Assembly: GCF_003858395.1 (NCBI RefSeq)
Contig: NZ_QWEV01000005.1
Location: forward strand, 620,001 to 684,000
Source: Acidipila sp. EB88
GTDB lineage: Bacteria > Acidobacteriota > Terriglobia > Terriglobales > Acidobacteriaceae
DNA length: 64,000 nt
Direction: 5' to 3'
Shown here: positions 45,401 to 53,074 of the stretch, one piece after another
Layout: every line of letters starts with the position of its first letter
Numbering within the stretch: the stretch's first letter is position 1
The notes under the pieces: model-generated
Database searches by the model: none
Seen by the model: only the letters and a program-made list of their open reading frames with translations
Told to the model about the DNA's origin: nothing
Made by a program: the position numbers and the translations under genes

Positions 45401-45601
45401 GGGAGTTCGGGCCGCCGCTACAACTTCACGCTCAATGCCCAGGCGCTCAACCTGCTCAACATCGTCAACTACGCGCCGCCCACGGGCACCATTGACTCGC
45501 CGCTGTTCGGCCGCTCCAACCAGCTCGCCGGGCAGATCTTCTCCTCGCCCGACGGAGCCGCCGCACGTCGTATCTTCCTCCAAGCCACCTTCGCCTTCTA
45601 G
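42464..45601 (+). CDS. Oar-like TonB-dependent receptor with glycine-rich loop
   Basis: 1045 residues starting at GTG 42464 (GGAG 5 bp upstream). Signal peptide (LLAAAATLPAHAQ), carboxypeptidase-regulatory domain (GSLHGLVADPSGAVIPGAII), a plug with VYIDGFTGGQLPPKSAIREI and a barrel ending FLQATFAF. Near residues 945-985 a strand pair is interrupted by an almost pure Gly/Pro/Arg stretch (about 35 residues) likely to be an extracellular loop. The gene follows the DUF5666 gene. The ligand is unknown. A 952-codon minus-strand frame over it is a composition artefact. Confidence 0.88.
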   Translation: MTRSRTAFRSLPILLAAAATLPAHAQNTPQVTPGQPSTVAPAAPASSGSLHGLVADPSGAVIPGAIISVTDTQGHTLATGTSGQDGSYAIANIPPGTYVVLFTAQGFGPLSTRSVTVASRGNKLLNAALVIEVAQQQVQVTSDTPTVSVDPDANANSITISGKDLDALSDDPDELSNELTALAGPAAGPSGGQVYIDGFTGGQLPPKSAIREIRINQNPYGAQFDKLGFGRIEVFTKPGTDKWHGQFYSQGNARQLNTGTPFTKTIPDYDTFQYEGTISGPITKNASFYVTAQHRNIGDANIISAYRLQGEINGDFAAGDFTNTADYDVAPYSDSLGNPQSRTNIAPRLDLQLGSKNTLTARYQYERNAQTNEGVGQFALPSQAYNTTSSENTIQISDTEVFGPRVIMEWKFQSLFDRSTQSPSSTLPTVQVQGNETFGGFSSQTISDHTDHYEVDNLTELALGKHSISFGGRFRATREANDSNGSFNGLYTFAARSCSTTTGCPVGGATNPCQSGTATSAGCQEIAASQTYALTLQGQGTGQTFAQIQAAGGGPSQLVYVTGSPKADVNLEDGALFYQDDWKYRPNLTLSYGLRWETQNHISDHSDWAPRLAANYGIMRHGKPTKDVIRAGFGYFYDRFAIAQVLQAARVNGIVQQEAVIQNPTCYLPNGLPGTAAAITAACGAASSAVTTSGNSSVSNAIYQVGPNLHAPANIQESIGLDHQLTRTSTLSLTYIHSHGAHALDTINANAPYAPGYNAALGNVYQYFSEGVYNQNQLFLNGRVQINRSLSMFGFYGLSYARGDVNGITSNPSNSLDLKQDYGRTSNDVRNRLFIMGSYSAPHLVRVSPFIVAQSGAPFNITVSQDQNGDSLFTDRPAFAAAGSTGANIVTNSYGTFNTAPTTGTALIPINYGNGPTLFTLNLRLSKTWGFGQKLQKAANPNQGGGQPGGGPPPGGRGGGGGGGGRGGPGGGGGMFGDNGSSGRRYNFTLNAQALNLLNIVNYAPPTGTIDSPLFGRSNQLAGQIFSSPDGAAARRIFLQATFAF

Positions 45602-45634
45602 GCTCGCGCCGCGCCGCGCACCGCCAGCAAACCG

Positions 45635-45670
45635 GGTGCCCCACGTCTCGCCTCCGAGACGTGGGGCACC
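45635..45670. repeat. Perfect 16-bp hairpin downstream of the receptor
   Basis: GGTGCCCCACGTCTCG and its exact complement flank a CCTC loop, 34 bp after the receptor stop. There is no T tract. It resembles a dispersed palindromic element rather than a standard terminator, but it may protect the mRNA 3' end. Confidence 0.55.
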
Positions 45671-45776
45671 ACCAGCCCAGGCGCTGCCACCCGGCAAGCC
45701 TTCCCATCCGCAACCAGTCATCCTCCCCGCCGCGCCCCTAACCAACGCCCGACCCTCCACCCCGTCAAACCAAAAA

Positions 45777-45805
45777 TTGACGCTGGCTCCCCGCCCTCGT
45801 ATCGT
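45777..45805 (+). promoter_or_regulatory. Promoter of the cysteine leader and reductase gene
   Basis: TTGACG (45777-45782) and TATCGT (45800-45805) are 17 bp apart. Transcription would begin near 45811-45813, practically at the ATG of the leader ORF. Confidence 0.55.
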
Positions 45806-45812
45806 GAAAGAC

Positions 45813-45872
45813 ATGTCGCTCGCACCCGCCCAAAGCTGTTGTCTCTCCGCGCACGCGGCCCGGGCGCTCTAA
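45813..45872 (+). CDS. Cys-Cys leader peptide of the sulfite reductase gene
   Basis: A 19-residue ORF, MSLAPAQSCCLSAHAARAL, with adjacent TGT TGT codons at 45837-45842. It lies 5-7 bp downstream of a promoter -10 box and so may be translated from a leaderless mRNA. Just after it come an alternative pairing segment and a terminator, then the siroheme reductase gene. Leaders with repeated cysteine codons sense charged tRNA-Cys by ribosome stalling; such leaderless Cys ORFs are known in mycobacteria upstream of sulfur genes. Its function here is inferred from architecture. Confidence 0.65.
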   Translation: MSLAPAQSCCLSAHAARAL

Positions 45873-45945
45873 AGGCGACGTTCCTCCTAGAACACACCCC
45901 GCGAAGGCCCGCCCGGCACCATACCCAGGCGGGCCTTTCGTTTTA
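45827..45945 (+). promoter_or_regulatory. Predicted cysteine-responsive transcription attenuator
   Basis: Four pairing segments are visible. Segment 1 CGCCC (45827-45831, inside the leader) can pair with GGGCG (45862-45866). Segment 2 CCGGGCG (45860-45866) is fully complementary to CGCCCGG (45910-45916), which overlaps the left arm of the terminator. A small hairpin CCGCG/CGCGG lies at 45847-45858 just behind the Cys codons. A ribosome stalled at Cys-Cys would cover segment 1 and favour the antiterminator. Confidence 0.55.
45904..45945 (+). terminator. Intrinsic terminator in the reductase leader
   Basis: AAGGCCCGCC (45904-45913) pairs perfectly with GGCGGGCCTT (45928-45937), followed by TCGTTTTA. 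It lies 29 bp before the reductase start codon, so it can only act as a premature terminator. Confidence 0.75.
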
Positions 45946-45973
45946 CCGTACGTTGACCCAGCACCGAGGACCC

Positions 45974-47686
45974 ATGCCAGACCAGAACGCCCCTGCTGCC
46001 CCCGCTCTCAAGGAAACCAAGGCCCAACGCGTCGAACGCCTCAAGGTCGAAAAGAACCCGTGGGATGTTTTTGACGAGGTGCGCCAGTTCGCCCGCGAAG
46101 GCCGCTCCAGCGTTCTGCCCGAGTGGGCAGGGGTCTACTTCAAGTGGTGGGGCGTGTACACGCAGGGCGATGGTGCCGGTGTCACCGGCGGCAAAAACGG
46201 CGAAGGTCTCGCGTCTCCGTACTTCATGATGCGCATCGCCTCACCCGCCGGGCAGCTTTCCTCCGAACAGCTTCGCGTCATTGCCGACATCACCAGGGTG
46301 CACGCCCGCAACCTCGCCGACATCACCGTCCGCCAGAACATCCAGCTTCACTGGCTCACCATCGAGTCGCTCCCCGAAGTCGTCGACGCTCTGCTCAAGG
46401 TCGGCCTCTCCCCCAAGGGCGCCTGCGGCGACGTCGTTCGCAATGTGACCAGCTGCCCGCTCGCCGGCATCGACGGCCACGAACTCTTCGACGCCGCGCC
46501 GCTCGCCGTCCAGGTCGCGAACGACCTGATCGGCAACTCGGCCTTCTACAATCTGCCCCGCAAGTTCAAGATCTCGGTGACCGGTTGCCCGCTCTGGTGC
46601 TCCTACCCGGAGATCAACGATATCGGCCTCACCGCCACCATGCGCGGCACCGAGGAGGGCTTCTCCATCCGCGTAGGCGGCGGCCTCTCCAAGGAACCGC
46701 ATCTGGCCGTCAAGCTCCCCTGCTGGGTTCCGAAAGACGAAGCCTTCGCTGTGACGCGCGCCATCACCGAGCTTTTCCGCGACCAGCAGGGTTTGCGCGA
46801 GAACCGCGACCGCGCCCGGCTCAAGTACCTCTTTATCAAGGAAGGCTGGACCGCCGAGACCTTCCTCGCCGACGTTGAGCGTCGCCTCGGCCGCAAGTTG
46901 CCCGCGCCCGTCGACGAGATCGTTCCGGACGACGTCCTGCGCGACCACGTCGGCATTCACCCCCAGCGCCAGCCCGGCCTTTCCTCGGTCGGCGCCTCCG
47001 TGCTGCGCGGCCGCCTCACAGGCGACCAGCTTACTGCCTGCGCCGAGCTCGCCGACCGGTACGGCAAGGGCGATGTCCGCCTCACCGTCGGCCAGAACCT
47101 CATCTTTGTCGATATCGACACCGCCCGCGCCAACGAGCTTGCCGCTGCCCTGGGCCAGATCGGCATCCGCGTTGAAGGCTCGCAGTTCTGGCGGGGCGCC
47201 GTGGCCTGCACCGGCACGGAGTTCTGCAAGCTCGCGCTGACCGAGACCAAGGGCTTCACTCGCTGGCTCGTGGATGAGCTCGAAGAACGCATCCCGGCCT
47301 TTGACCAGCAGCTCCGCCTCCACGTCACCGGCTGCCCCAACTCCTGCGGCCAGCACTGGATCGCCGACATCGGCATCGAAGGCAAAAAAATCAAGCACGA
47401 AGGCAAGCTCGTCGACGCCTACTACTTCTGCGTCGGCGGCTCGGTCGGCCAGCATGCCGCGACCGCCCGCCCCGTGGGCTACCGCATCCCGGCCACCGAC
47501 GTGCCCGAAGCCATCGAGCGCCTGCTCAATACCTACCAGGGCAAGCGTCTCGGCGAGGGCGAAACCCTGCGCGCCTACTTCGCCCGCCACTCCAACGAAG
47601 AGCTGCGCGCCCAGCTTGCCGGCGAAGCCGTCGCCCCGGTCGACCGCGATGCCGCCATCAGCGGTCCTGCCAGCTCGGACATGTAA
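45974..47686 (+). CDS. Ferredoxin-type siroheme sulfite/nitrite reductase
   Basis: 570 residues from ATG 45974. Two duplicated ferredoxin-like halves are present, and the siroheme/4Fe-4S ligands are seen in ACTGTEFCKLALTETKG and TGCPNSCGQHWIADIG; the first half carries the matching NVTSCPLAGID and TGCPLWCSYPEINDIG segments. It catalyses six-electron reduction of sulfite to sulfide or nitrite to ammonia using ferredoxin. The Cys leader upstream and a cysG gene downstream favour sulfite assimilation, though sequence alone cannot separate sir from nirA. Confidence 0.85.
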   Translation: MPDQNAPAAPALKETKAQRVERLKVEKNPWDVFDEVRQFAREGRSSVLPEWAGVYFKWWGVYTQGDGAGVTGGKNGEGLASPYFMMRIASPAGQLSSEQLRVIADITRVHARNLADITVRQNIQLHWLTIESLPEVVDALLKVGLSPKGACGDVVRNVTSCPLAGIDGHELFDAAPLAVQVANDLIGNSAFYNLPRKFKISVTGCPLWCSYPEINDIGLTATMRGTEEGFSIRVGGGLSKEPHLAVKLPCWVPKDEAFAVTRAITELFRDQQGLRENRDRARLKYLFIKEGWTAETFLADVERRLGRKLPAPVDEIVPDDVLRDHVGIHPQRQPGLSSVGASVLRGRLTGDQLTACAELADRYGKGDVRLTVGQNLIFVDIDTARANELAAALGQIGIRVEGSQFWRGAVACTGTEFCKLALTETKGFTRWLVDELEERIPAFDQQLRLHVTGCPNSCGQHWIADIGIEGKKIKHEGKLVDAYYFCVGGSVGQHAATARPVGYRIPATDVPEAIERLLNTYQGKRLGEGETLRAYFARHSNEELRAQLAGEAVAPVDRDAAISGPASSDM

Positions 47687-47758
47687 GGTACGAAGCGTCG
47701 GCGCGGGAACATAAGTTCCCACGCCGCTTGCGCAACCGGGTGAACGCACGTAGTTCGA

Positions 47759-47790
47759 TCTGTCATCCTGAGCGCAGCGAAGAACCCGCG
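47759..47790 (+). repeat. CHPERSEEP-type dispersed repeat
   Basis: TCATCCTGAGCGCAGCGAAG followed by AACCC. Read in frame it gives CHPERSEEP, a phrase familiar from short dispersed repeats in many bacterial genomes. It lies in the gap before cysG, 30 bp upstream of its start. Confidence 0.55.
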
Positions 47791-47820
47791 TTCGGCTGGC
47801 AGCTCCAGGAGGTTTTGCCG

Positions 47821-49257
47821 ATGAGTCTGCTTCCCGTCTTCCTCAAGCTCAATGGCCGCGCCGCCCTGGTTGTGGGCGCGGGCGAGGTCGCCTCCGGCAA
47901 GATCGAAAGCCTCGTCGCAAGCGATGCCCAGGTCACTGTGGTCGCACCCTGGGCGAAGCCCGAGATCGAGCGACTCGCCGAACGCGGCGCCATCACCTGG
48001 CATCGGCGCGAGTTTCAGGACACCGACCTCGACGGGCAGTTCATCGTCATCGCCGGCACCAACTTCCAACCCATCAACCAGCACGTCTACCGCCTGTGCG
48101 CGGAGCGCGGCATTTTGTGCAATGCCGTCGACGACATTCCGCATTGCGACTTCTATTACGGTTCCGTGGTCGCGCGCGGCGACCTGCAGATAGCCATTTC
48201 CACCAACGGCGACTCGCCTTCGCTCGCGCAGCGCCTGCGCCACGAGATTGACGCCCAGCTTCCGCGCGATCTCGGCCCCTGGCTCCATGCCATCGGCCGC
48301 ATCCGGCAGGATGTACTTGCCGCCTACCCCTCTGGCGAGCCCCGCAAGCTGCTGTTGCAGCAGCTCGCCCACCGTTCCGCCTGCCACTCCGAAACATGCC
48401 CGTCCCGCGAGCTCGTGTTGCCACCCGTGCCCCCCGCGACAGCAACCAGGCCCACGGCAGCAACAACAGCGCCATCCGCACCCACCGAGCAAGTCAGCGT
48501 CTGGCTGGTCGGCGCAGGCCCCGGCGACCCTGACCTTCTTACCGTCAAGGCTGCGCGCCTGCTCGCCGGCGCCGACCTGCTCCTGCACGACGACCTTGTG
48601 CCCGACGCCGTGCTCGCCCTTGCCCCCGCAACCGCCGAAATCGTAAACGTCGGCAAGCGCTGCGGCCGCGCCTCCATCACCCAGGCGCAGATCCACGAGC
48701 TCATGCTCGCAGGCGCCCGCTCCGGCCGCCGTGTCATCCGCCTCAAAAGCGGCGATCCCCTGCTCTTCGGCCGCGCCGGCGAAGAGATGGACGCACTGCG
48801 CGCCGCCAACATCCCGTTCGCGGTCGTGCCCGGCGTCACCGCAGCCTCTGCCGCAGCCGCTGCCCTGCCCTGCTCACTTACCGACCGCCGCGCCGCCTCG
48901 TCCATCCTGCTCGCCACCGGCCACACCGCGCCCGACGAGCCACGCAATCCCGAACCCACCCGCGTCGTCTACATGCCCGGCCGCGACCTTACCGCAATCG
49001 CCCGGCAATGGAGCGCCGAGGGCCTGCCTGCCGACTACCCCTGCGTCCTGGTCTCGCACGCCGGCCGACCCGACCAGCAGTCCACCCGAACCACCCTGGG
49101 CCTGCTCCATCACACCGCGCCCGGCCCCGCACCCGTGCTGCTCATGGGCGGCGCCGTTTTCGCAGAGCAGGCAGAAAACAAGACCCCCTACGCGGGAAGC
49201 GGCCACTTCGTGGCGGGTTCACCTGAAACAGGAAAGCCCAGCATCTCTCCGGAATAA
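47821..49257 (+). CDS. cysG: Siroheme synthase CysG (precorrin-2 oxidase/ferrochelatase fused to uroporphyrinogen-III methyltransferase)
   Basis: 478 residues from ATG 47821, chosen for AGGAGG upstream. The N-terminal Rossmann part (LKLNGRAALVVGAGEVASGK) is the NAD-dependent dehydrogenase/ferrochelatase. After a Pro/Ala/Thr linker (residues 195-220) the SUMT domain follows: VWLVGAGPGDPDLLTVKAAR, VIRLKSGDPLLFGRAGEEMD and VVPGVTAASAAAA. It makes the siroheme of the upstream reductase. The last 25 codons lie inside a copy of the modular repeat, and its stop codon lies in the loop of the repeat core hairpin. Confidence 0.9.
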   Translation: MSLLPVFLKLNGRAALVVGAGEVASGKIESLVASDAQVTVVAPWAKPEIERLAERGAITWHRREFQDTDLDGQFIVIAGTNFQPINQHVYRLCAERGILCNAVDDIPHCDFYYGSVVARGDLQIAISTNGDSPSLAQRLRHEIDAQLPRDLGPWLHAIGRIRQDVLAAYPSGEPRKLLLQQLAHRSACHSETCPSRELVLPPVPPATATRPTAATTAPSAPTEQVSVWLVGAGPGDPDLLTVKAARLLAGADLLLHDDLVPDAVLALAPATAEIVNVGKRCGRASITQAQIHELMLAGARSGRRVIRLKSGDPLLFGRAGEEMDALRAANIPFAVVPGVTAASAAAAALPCSLTDRRAASSILLATGHTAPDEPRNPEPTRVVYMPGRDLTAIARQWSAEGLPADYPCVLVSHAGRPDQQSTRTTLGLLHHTAPGPAPVLLMGGAVFAEQAENKTPYAGSGHFVAGSPETGKPSISPE

Positions 49258-49348
49258 CTATCCGGAGAGATGCTGGGTTTAGTCCTAACGTAGACACGTC
49301 CCGAAGGGACCGCCAGCCGCAATAGCGCTGTGCGCCAGCAGGCGGTTT
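49180..49348. repeat. Modular hairpin repeat, copy 1
   Basis: The left arm begins AAGACCCCCTACGCGGGAAG and contains GCCAC/GTGGC; the right arm contains GTCCC/GGGAC and ends GGCGGTTT, with a 19-bp insertion before the end. The core CCCAGCATCTCTCCGGA (49237-49253) pairs perfectly over 17 bp with 49261-49277. It spans the 3' ends of the convergent cysG and treZ genes. On the minus strand the core is followed by CTTTCCTGTTTC. Confidence 0.8.
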
Positions 49349-51080
49349 ACCCGACCTGCAACACCGCGACACCCACCCCAGGCATCGTCAGATGGCCTTC
49401 CACCACCTGGATCCCAGGATCCGACGCAAGCAGCAGCGTCACACTCTCGTCCAGTCCAGCCGAGTAGCCTTCTTCCGCCAGCGTAAACACCAGCACGATG
49501 CCGCCGCGCTGCATGGTGAACCACTGGTCCTCGTCATCGAAGTCCACGTCCACGTGGTCCAGCACGCCGTCCAGCAGCTCACGTTGCCCCTTGCGCAGCG
49601 CGATCAGCTCCTTGTAGAAGCGCAGCATCTCCGCATGTTCCGGCTGTGCCACCTCGTCCCACTTGAGCTTGGAAGCTTCAAACGTCGATGCATCCTGCGG
49701 ATCAGGAATGTCCTCGGGGTCCCAGCCGAACGCTTCGAACTCCTTCTTGCGCCCTTCCGAAACCAGCTTGCCGAGTTCCTTGTCTTCGTGGTCCGTGAAG
49801 TACAGGAACGGTGTCGAGGCTGCGAACTCTTCGCCCTGCCACAGCATCGGCAGAAACGGTGCAAGCAGTGTCAACGCCGCGGCGATCTTGGCCCGGGGCA
49901 TATCGGTCAGGTGCTGCAGGCGCTCGCCCTTGGCCCGGTTGCCTACCTGGTCATGATTCTGCGAGTAGCCGCAGAAGTGCCACCCCGGCAGGTCATGTAC
50001 CGGCCGTCCATGCACGCGGTCACGAAACTCCGAGAACTGCCCGTCATAGACGAACGCCTGCGTCAGCGCCTTGCCCAGGTCTGCAAAGTCGCCAAAGTCG
50101 GCATAGTAGCCGCTCGTGTCGCCCGTCAGCAGCGCAACCACGGCATGGTGAAAGTCGTCGCTCCACTGTGCATCGAAGCCATACCCGCGCGCGGCCTTGG
50201 GCTGTACCAGCCGCGGATCGTTCAGGTCGCTCTCCGCGATCATCAGGTACGGCTTGCCCGTCTCCACCTGCAGCGCGTGCACCTCGGTGTTGATCTGCTC
50301 CATGAAGTTGATGGCCGAGCGATCGATGTACGCGTGCACCGCATCCAGCCGCAAACCATCCATGTGGTAATCGCGCAGCCACATCAGCGCGTTGTCGCAG
50401 AAGAACCGCCGTACCTCGTACGAGCCCGCGTCTTCCAGGTTCACCGCGTCGCCCCACGGGGTCTTGTGCTGATCGGTGAAGTACGGGCCAAACTGCCCCA
50501 CGTAGTTCCCGGCCGGCCCAAAGTGGTTGTAGACCACGTCCATCATCACGGCAAGCCCCTTGCCGTGCGCCGCATCCACCAGCCGCTTCAACCCATCCGG
50601 GCCACCATACGCAGCATGCGGTGCAAACAGATCTACACCGTCGTAGCCCCAGCCATGCTTGCCCGGGAACTCCGCGAACGGCAGCAGCTCGATGTGCGTC
50701 ACGCCCAGCTCGCGCAGGTAATCCAGCTTCGCGATCACGCCATCGCAGGTGCCTTCGGGAGAGAACGTGCCTACGTGCAGCTCATAAATAATCGCCGCCT
50801 GAAATGGCACAGCACGGAACCCGTTATCCGCCCACTGAAACTTCGCATGGTCCACGACCTGCGAAGGCCCATTCACACCTTCCGGCTGAAACGCCGACCG
50901 GGGATCCGGCAGCTCCTGGTCCTTGCCATCCAGCAGGAACACGTACTTGGTGCCATCCGCGGCATCGTCTACGGAGGCGCTCCACCAGCCGCCATCCTGC
51001 TGGTTCAGCGGGTACGTCTTGCCTTCGACCTTTACTTCTGCAGTCTCCGCTTTGGGAGCCCAAACTTTAAACGTATGCAT
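49347..51080 (-). CDS. treZ: Maltooligosyltrehalose trehalohydrolase
   Basis: 577 residues. An N-terminal carbohydrate-binding-like domain (HTFKVWAPKAETAEVKVEGK) precedes a GH13 barrel: YELHVGTFSPEGTCDGVIAK (typical of TreZ), VMMDVVYNHFGPAG, the nucleophile Asp in DGLRLDAVHAY, Glu in LMIAESDLNDPR and QNHDQVGNR. It releases trehalose from maltooligosyl-trehalose. treY is not in the window. It is the last gene of an SDR-GH15-treZ operon, and its stop overlaps the repeat copy. Confidence 0.9.
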   Translation of the reverse strand: MHTFKVWAPKAETAEVKVEGKTYPLNQQDGGWWSASVDDAADGTKYVFLLDGKDQELPDPRSAFQPEGVNGPSQVVDHAKFQWADNGFRAVPFQAAIIYELHVGTFSPEGTCDGVIAKLDYLRELGVTHIELLPFAEFPGKHGWGYDGVDLFAPHAAYGGPDGLKRLVDAAHGKGLAVMMDVVYNHFGPAGNYVGQFGPYFTDQHKTPWGDAVNLEDAGSYEVRRFFCDNALMWLRDYHMDGLRLDAVHAYIDRSAINFMEQINTEVHALQVETGKPYLMIAESDLNDPRLVQPKAARGYGFDAQWSDDFHHAVVALLTGDTSGYYADFGDFADLGKALTQAFVYDGQFSEFRDRVHGRPVHDLPGWHFCGYSQNHDQVGNRAKGERLQHLTDMPRAKIAAALTLLAPFLPMLWQGEEFAASTPFLYFTDHEDKELGKLVSEGRKKEFEAFGWDPEDIPDPQDASTFEASKLKWDEVAQPEHAEMLRFYKELIALRKGQRELLDGVLDHVDVDFDDEDQWFTMQRGGIVLVFTLAEEGYSAGLDESVTLLLASDPGIQVVEGHLTMPGVGVAVLQVG

Positions 51081-51101
51081 GCCTCTGCCCTGCTCCTCGC
51101 C

Positions 51102-53072
51102 TCACTGTTGCGGCTCTTTGCCTTGTTCCAGTGGGTCCTGAGGTGTAGATGCACTTTCTTCGCGCATCCGCGGTTCTTCGCCCGTATCGCTTGCATCGAT
51201 CTTTGATGGCTCGGGATCAAGCTCCGTCACGCCTACCGGCTCCCGGGTGCCGACGCGCACCTCGGGATCGCGCAACTTGTGAAGGGTCTCGCCGTCTTCC
51301 AGCTCGAAAATAGCGTTGATCATTGCGATGTGCGAGAACGCCTGCGGGAAATTCCCCACCTGCCGCTTCTTCGCCGTGTCGTACTCCTCGGCCATTAGTC
51401 CCAGGTCACTGCGCAGCAGCAGCAGGCGGTCCAGCAGCGCATACGCGTCCTCCCTGCGGCCGATCAGGTTCAGGCAGCCGACCAGCCAGAACGAGCACGC
51501 CAAAAACGAGCCTTCGCCCTCCGGCAGTCCATCACTCGACTTACCCGTGTCATAGCGCAGCAGCAGCCCGTTGCGCATCAGTTTTTGCTCGATTGCCTCG
51601 ACCGTGCTTTTGATCCGGGGATCTTCCGGCGGCAGAAAGCCCGAGAGCGCCAGCAGCAGCAGCGAAGAGTCCAGCTCGTCGCTCCCATAGAACTGCGTGA
51701 ACGCGCCGACCTTCTTGTTGAAGCCCTTCTCGCAAACGTCCTGGTGCACCTGGTCCCGTGCCTGCCTCCACGCGTCGAGCTTCACGGCCTTCTGCTCTTC
51801 CACGCCCATCTGCTCAGCGATCCGGATCGCGCGGTCAAACGCCACCCACACCATCACCTTGGAGTAGGTGTACTGCTGCGGCCCCGAACGCGCCTCCCAG
51901 ATACCCTGGTCCGGCTCCTGCCAGATTGTCAGCAGGTGGTCCACCAGCAGCTCCTGCAGGTGCAGGTCCACCGGGCGCGGCTCCTTAATGCCGGCCAGCG
52001 ACTGCGAAAACGCACCCAGCACCTCGCCGTAAATATCCAGCTGCAACTGCTCCGCCGCGGCATTGCCCACGCGCACCGGCTTCGATCCCTCGTAGCCTTC
52101 GAGCCACGGCACCTCCCACTCCAGCAGCTGGCGCTCCCCGCCAATGCCGTACATGATCTGCACCTGCTCCGGGCTGCCGGCGATCGCGCGCAGCAGCCAG
52201 TCCTGCCAGCCTTCGGCTTCCTTGTAAAAGCCGCCGTTCATCAGCGCCAGCAGCGTAAACGTCGAGTCGCGCAGCCAGCAGTAACGGTAATCCCAGTTAC
52301 GCGGGCCACCCAGCTGCTCCGGCAAAGAGGTCGTCACCGCAGCCACCACGCCGCCCGTCGGCCGGTACGTCAAGGCCTTCAGCGTGATCAGCGAGCGCTC
52401 CACGGCTTCGGTGTACTTGCCCGCCCGGTTGCACTGCGAGGTCCACTCGTTCCAGTACCCCACCGCTGCGATCAACTCGCCCTCCGCATCCACCACCGGG
52501 GGATCTTCACCCGCGGAGTGCGCGTACGACAGCGTCATGCACACGCTTTCGCCTGCAATCAGTGCAAACTCGGCCATCGTCTTACGGTCTTTGCCGTAGG
52601 TCGGCATCGGCGAGCGAAACAGCACCATGTGCGGTCCTGCAATGGCGCGGATCGTGTCCTCCGCGCTGGTCACCCATGGAATCGACCGGCCGTAGTCGAA
52701 ACGCAGCACCAGTTCCATGTGCATCGGCACGCGGCCCCGCACACACTCCACCTTGCGTACAAGGTGCGAGTGCTCATCGCGCGACGGCATAAAGTCCGTG
52801 ACGCGTGCTTCATCCTCGCCACGCGTCCAGGTCGTTTCCAGGATCAGCGACTTCGGCAGGTAGCGCCATGTCGCTACCCAGGGCTCTTCGCCTTCCGCCA
52901 CAACGGGCGCTACCAGCCAGCGCCCGTTCCCCTCGTCACCCAGCAACGCCGCAAAACACGCATCCGCGCTGAAGTGCGGCCAGCACAGCCAGTCGATCGA
53001 GCCATCCTTGCCCACCAGCGCCGCGGTTTCGCAGTCGCCGATCACTCCGTAGTCTTCAATCCGCAGGGCCAT
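51102..53072 (-). CDS. Glycoside hydrolase family 15 protein (glucoamylase/trehalase type)
   Basis: 656 residues. The N-terminal beta domain starts IEDYGVIGDCETAALVGKDG and SIDWLCWPHFSADACFAALL, the usual beginning of bacterial GH15 proteins. The (alpha/alpha)6 barrel contains NWDYRYCWLRDSTFTLLALM and the catalytic Glu regions near GIWEARSGPQQYTYSKVM and DGLPEGEGSFLACSFW. Related enzymes hydrolyse trehalose or alpha-glucan ends. The C-terminus is Glu/Pro-rich. It lies 21 bp before treZ and 2 bp after the SDR gene, so trehalose or maltooligosaccharide turnover is likely. Confidence 0.87.
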   Translation of the reverse strand: MALRIEDYGVIGDCETAALVGKDGSIDWLCWPHFSADACFAALLGDEGNGRWLVAPVVAEGEEPWVATWRYLPKSLILETTWTRGEDEARVTDFMPSRDEHSHLVRKVECVRGRVPMHMELVLRFDYGRSIPWVTSAEDTIRAIAGPHMVLFRSPMPTYGKDRKTMAEFALIAGESVCMTLSYAHSAGEDPPVVDAEGELIAAVGYWNEWTSQCNRAGKYTEAVERSLITLKALTYRPTGGVVAAVTTSLPEQLGGPRNWDYRYCWLRDSTFTLLALMNGGFYKEAEGWQDWLLRAIAGSPEQVQIMYGIGGERQLLEWEVPWLEGYEGSKPVRVGNAAAEQLQLDIYGEVLGAFSQSLAGIKEPRPVDLHLQELLVDHLLTIWQEPDQGIWEARSGPQQYTYSKVMVWVAFDRAIRIAEQMGVEEQKAVKLDAWRQARDQVHQDVCEKGFNKKVGAFTQFYGSDELDSSLLLLALSGFLPPEDPRIKSTVEAIEQKLMRNGLLLRYDTGKSSDGLPEGEGSFLACSFWLVGCLNLIGRREDAYALLDRLLLLRSDLGLMAEEYDTAKKRQVGNFPQAFSHIAMINAIFELEDGETLHKLRDPEVRVGTREPVGVTELDPEPSKIDASDTGEEPRMREESASTPQDPLEQGKEPQQ

Positions 53073-53074
53073 GG

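Noticed and set aside
45635..45670. Factor-independent terminator of the TonB receptor gene
   Set aside because: The stem is perfect but no U tract follows; kept only as a palindromic repeat.
42956..45814. 952-codon minus-strand frame over the second TonB receptor
   Set aside because: Val/Gly/Ala-rich artefact of high third-position GC; the plus strand encodes a complete receptor.
46241..47749. 502-codon minus-strand frame over the siroheme reductase
   Set aside because: Composition shadow; the sense strand carries the Fe-S/siroheme motifs.
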